Source: Archilochus colubris
Taxonomy: Eukaryota > Chordata > Aves > Apodiformes > Trochilidae
Direction: 5' to 3'
NCBI GenBank assembly: GCA_023079485.1
Contig: CM041090.1
Location: 9,794,519-9,858,518 of the forward strand
DNA length: 64,000 nt
The position numbers and the translations under genes were made by a program. The notes under the pieces are model-generated. The model was not told the DNA's origin and did no database searches. It saw only the letters and a program-made list of their open reading frames with translations. Shown here one piece after another: positions 61,904 through 64,000 of the stretch (the first letter of the stretch is position 1; the number at the start of each line of letters is the position of its first letter).

Positions 61904-63860
61904 CTGGAAGACAGATTGAGATGATGTGGTTAAAACACATCTTTAACTCTCCCTCATCATTTAACACTTTTCAGTAACAGGATAACCTCCTCAGGTGACC
62001 TCACCTGTGACCCAACAGGCTTTTGGGATACACTTACAGGTTGACAATTTACATGCCCCATTTTCATAAACAGATCAATCAGTAACATTTAAATAGGCAA
62101 TTAGCTGGAAAACTTGAGCTGTAACAAGAAGCATGGTTCCTACAATGGTTCCTTCTCCACAGCAAAGCATGTAGGAACATATAGAGCAGAATTATAGAAA
62201 GTTTTTCAACATGATTCCAGTAAAACTAATAAAGCCTTTATTGCCAAACTACAACAGAGTGCTACTGTACCAAATGCAGGCTTCCACATTACCATTCCCC
62301 TGTAAAGATTCCCACTGGAACACACAAAGATTAAAGAAACCACAGGAAACTGGGACTCAAACATTCCCTGCAGTGGCCCAGAGCTGTAAGTACTGGTGTG
62401 TTAGAAAGATGAGAGAAATTTTTTTTTCTCCACTGGTTTAATCTCCTGTATCGTTGTGATGTGTATCTTTGTGGTATCTGTGTTGCTAATACATTTTAGT
62501 TTTCTACTACAAAATCCAATCTACTGATACAGGCTACTCCAAAATACACTTGAATGACCAAAGGAAGCAGCAAGTTACCTCCAGAGCATTACACTCATTG
62601 CTCACCTCGTGTCTCTTGAAGAAGTCTGAGGACTGAAGAATGATATGAATTTCCTGCAGACGATCGAGGTATTTTTTCTGCAGGAAGAGGAGAAAAAAAA
62701 AACAACAAACAAAATCAAAAACACAACCCATAAAGATTTGAGTAAAGAAAGAATGAAGATACCGTGTTTACAAGAGCCAATATAATGAAGAGATCATTAG
62801 GCCTTTCAGAACAACAAAAGTCCTTCAAAACAACAAAAATTTGTTTAAAAATCAATGTGAAAATAAACTTTAACAGGCTTTCATAGTGAATGAACAGTTT
62901 GGAGTTCTTCTGCTGTGTGTGTTACCCCAAGCTCACTTTTCTGTCTTGTTTTGGATGCAGTGAGACTTTGTGTATCCCTTTTTTATTTTTAACACAAACA
63001 GTTTCAAGCAATTAAAAATCTTTCAGTTCTCCGCAGCGAAAAGAGCATGAAACTGTGTTTGATAAGTTGGAAGGGTGGGGGAATAAAAAACAAACTAACA
63101 CAAAAAAAAACCCTAAACCAATGCGTAAGTCTCTAGTTTGCATTTTTAATGCTGCCCAGTGTTACCAAGCATTTCCCTCCTGGAAGGGTAATCTGCCTTC
63201 ATAAGGGCTTTTACACCACAGCACAACACTATGGCATCCTTTGAAGTTCCAAAGACTTTTTCCCCCACCTACCACATACCTGCTGTGCTACCCATGAAGT
63301 AGCATCCAGGAACTGCTCTATTAGGCAGCCTCACATACAGGAGTACAGCCAGACAGCAATCTCACTTCCTACCCTTGTACTCTGGTTTTATCCTCTCCAG
63401 ACTGAATTCCCAAACCATGTTTCCCTGCCAACACAGTGCTTGCTTAGAGACCATCATCCCTCTGATGCATCTAACACCAAAGTCAAAGTTGATGGCAAGC
63501 CATAAATCAGCTTGACTGACATTTTTCTAGCAGGAGGAACTTGGGGTGTACTCAATGCAAGAGCTGTCAGAACTGGTCTCAACCCACTACTTGTCACAGT
63601 CCACCAAGTCCCTTTGTCCTCTTCATCTGCTGAGAGGGACTGGAAGTTGAAACCACTTTCTTCCTTGGTAGTTTAATTTTCCTTGTACCAGAAGAAGAAT
63701 GGCTCTGAAGCAAGTTCACTGGGTCAAAGATCAGTGAACCTGAAGAGTTCAGACTCACCAGAATTGTTGTGTTTCCCTCAATGAATTCCACAAAAACCTG
63801 AAGGACCTGCTCCTGAGTCTTCGTAGTTTTGAAGTTTGTGTTACATGTTCCATCTGCCTT
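61700..63860 (-). CDS. ITPKA: ITPKA inositol-trisphosphate 3-kinase A, last three coding exons (3' part of gene)
   Basis: The enzyme phosphorylates Ins(1,4,5)P3 to Ins(1,3,4,5)P4 in the cytosol and, in neurons, binds F-actin through its N-terminus. Only the C-terminal part of the catalytic domain is here: exons 63759-63860, 62606-62677 and 61700-61903 on the - strand, all in phase 0, joining into 125 residues and a stop. Motifs: [38 protein letters not shown] (the inositol polyphosphate kinase motif) and [24 protein letters not shown] is chosen over ITPKB/C because the end ([15 protein letters not shown]) matches human ITPKA ([15 protein letters not shown]) and because ITPKA lies beside LTK in human. 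The catalytic core and N-terminus lie beyond the right edge. Confidence 0.95.
61904..63758. other. ITPKA introns
   Basis: Two introns, 61904-62605 and 62678-63758, with clean splice borders. An A-rich run at 62693-62703 and scattered A runs near 63100. No mobile element recognised. Confidence 0.75.
62606..62677 (-). CDS. ITPKA: ITPKA exon (SDFFKRHE segment)
   Basis: On the - strand: acceptor CTGCAG, donor GTGAGC, 72 bp, phase 0, 24 codons. It encodes [20 protein letters not shown] and KRHE (human: RRYLNRLQQIRDTLEISDFFRRHE). Confidence 0.95.
63759..63860 (-). CDS. ITPKA: ITPKA exon (KADGTC segment)
   Basis: On the - strand: acceptor TGTGCAG, donor GTGAGT, 102 bp, phase 0. It encodes [18 protein letters not shown] and [12 protein letters not shown]. 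Human ITPKA has KADGTCSTDFKTTRSREQ here. Confidence 0.95.
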
Positions 63861-64000
63861 CTGCACAAAAACACAGAGACAGAAACAATTTATACTAAGC
63901 ACATATCATTCTCCTTATCAATCCTCTTGAACCACCAGCAGCTCAGCTCTTGCTAACCAGATGAAAGTGAGTAGTTGAACAGGAAGACAGTCAACAAACC

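Overview
The window is bird genomic DNA. Three things support this: several CR1 LINE fragments with the avian-type 3' end, ERV LTRs of avian type, and a vertebrate exon-intron gene pair, LTK followed by ITPKA. The neighbours of the LTR families suggest a neoavian, perhaps passerine, bird, but I cannot fix the species.

The + strand from 3570 to 53367 carries LTK (leukocyte tyrosine kinase, the ALK paralogue). I could place 27 coding exons with GT/AG borders. All phases join without a break into 1400 residues and a stop. By memory of human ALK they match ALK exons 3-29 one for one. The two N-terminal exons (signal peptide and N-terminal region) are not in the window or were not recognised. The predicted receptor has a degenerate MAM-like region, an LDLa module, a MAM domain, a glycine-rich region, an EGF-like cysteine module, one membrane helix, a juxtamembrane segment, a complete tyrosine kinase domain and a 257-residue tail with NPTY and NVNY motifs. 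This is the ALK-like ectodomain that mammalian LTK has lost.

The - strand at the right edge holds the last three coding exons of ITPKA (inositol-trisphosphate 3-kinase A; 63860 down to 61700), convergent with LTK. The two stop codons are about 8.3 kb apart. That stretch must hold both 3' UTRs and contains a 170-bp direct repeat.

Introns and flanks carry the mobile DNA: three CR1 3' ends (1399-2305 -, 14272-14834 +, 21565-22543 +); a 1.05-kb ERVL-type LTR with a 5-bp target duplication (10788-11836 +); three solo copies of one short LTR family (21928-22147 +, 35831-36039 -, 45610-45912 -), two of them with perfect 6-bp target duplications and one nested inside a CR1; a probable ERVK-like LTR (about 39455-40275 -); and a tandemly repeated LTR-like block (about 42235-43860 -). 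Simple repeats include AAAAC, AAAAT, GA, CT and AT-rich tracts. I saw no tRNA, rRNA, CRISPR array or bacterial-type operon. I found no wholly new system. The most useful observations are the ancestral-type LTK architecture and an LTR inserted 36 bp upstream of an LTK exon.
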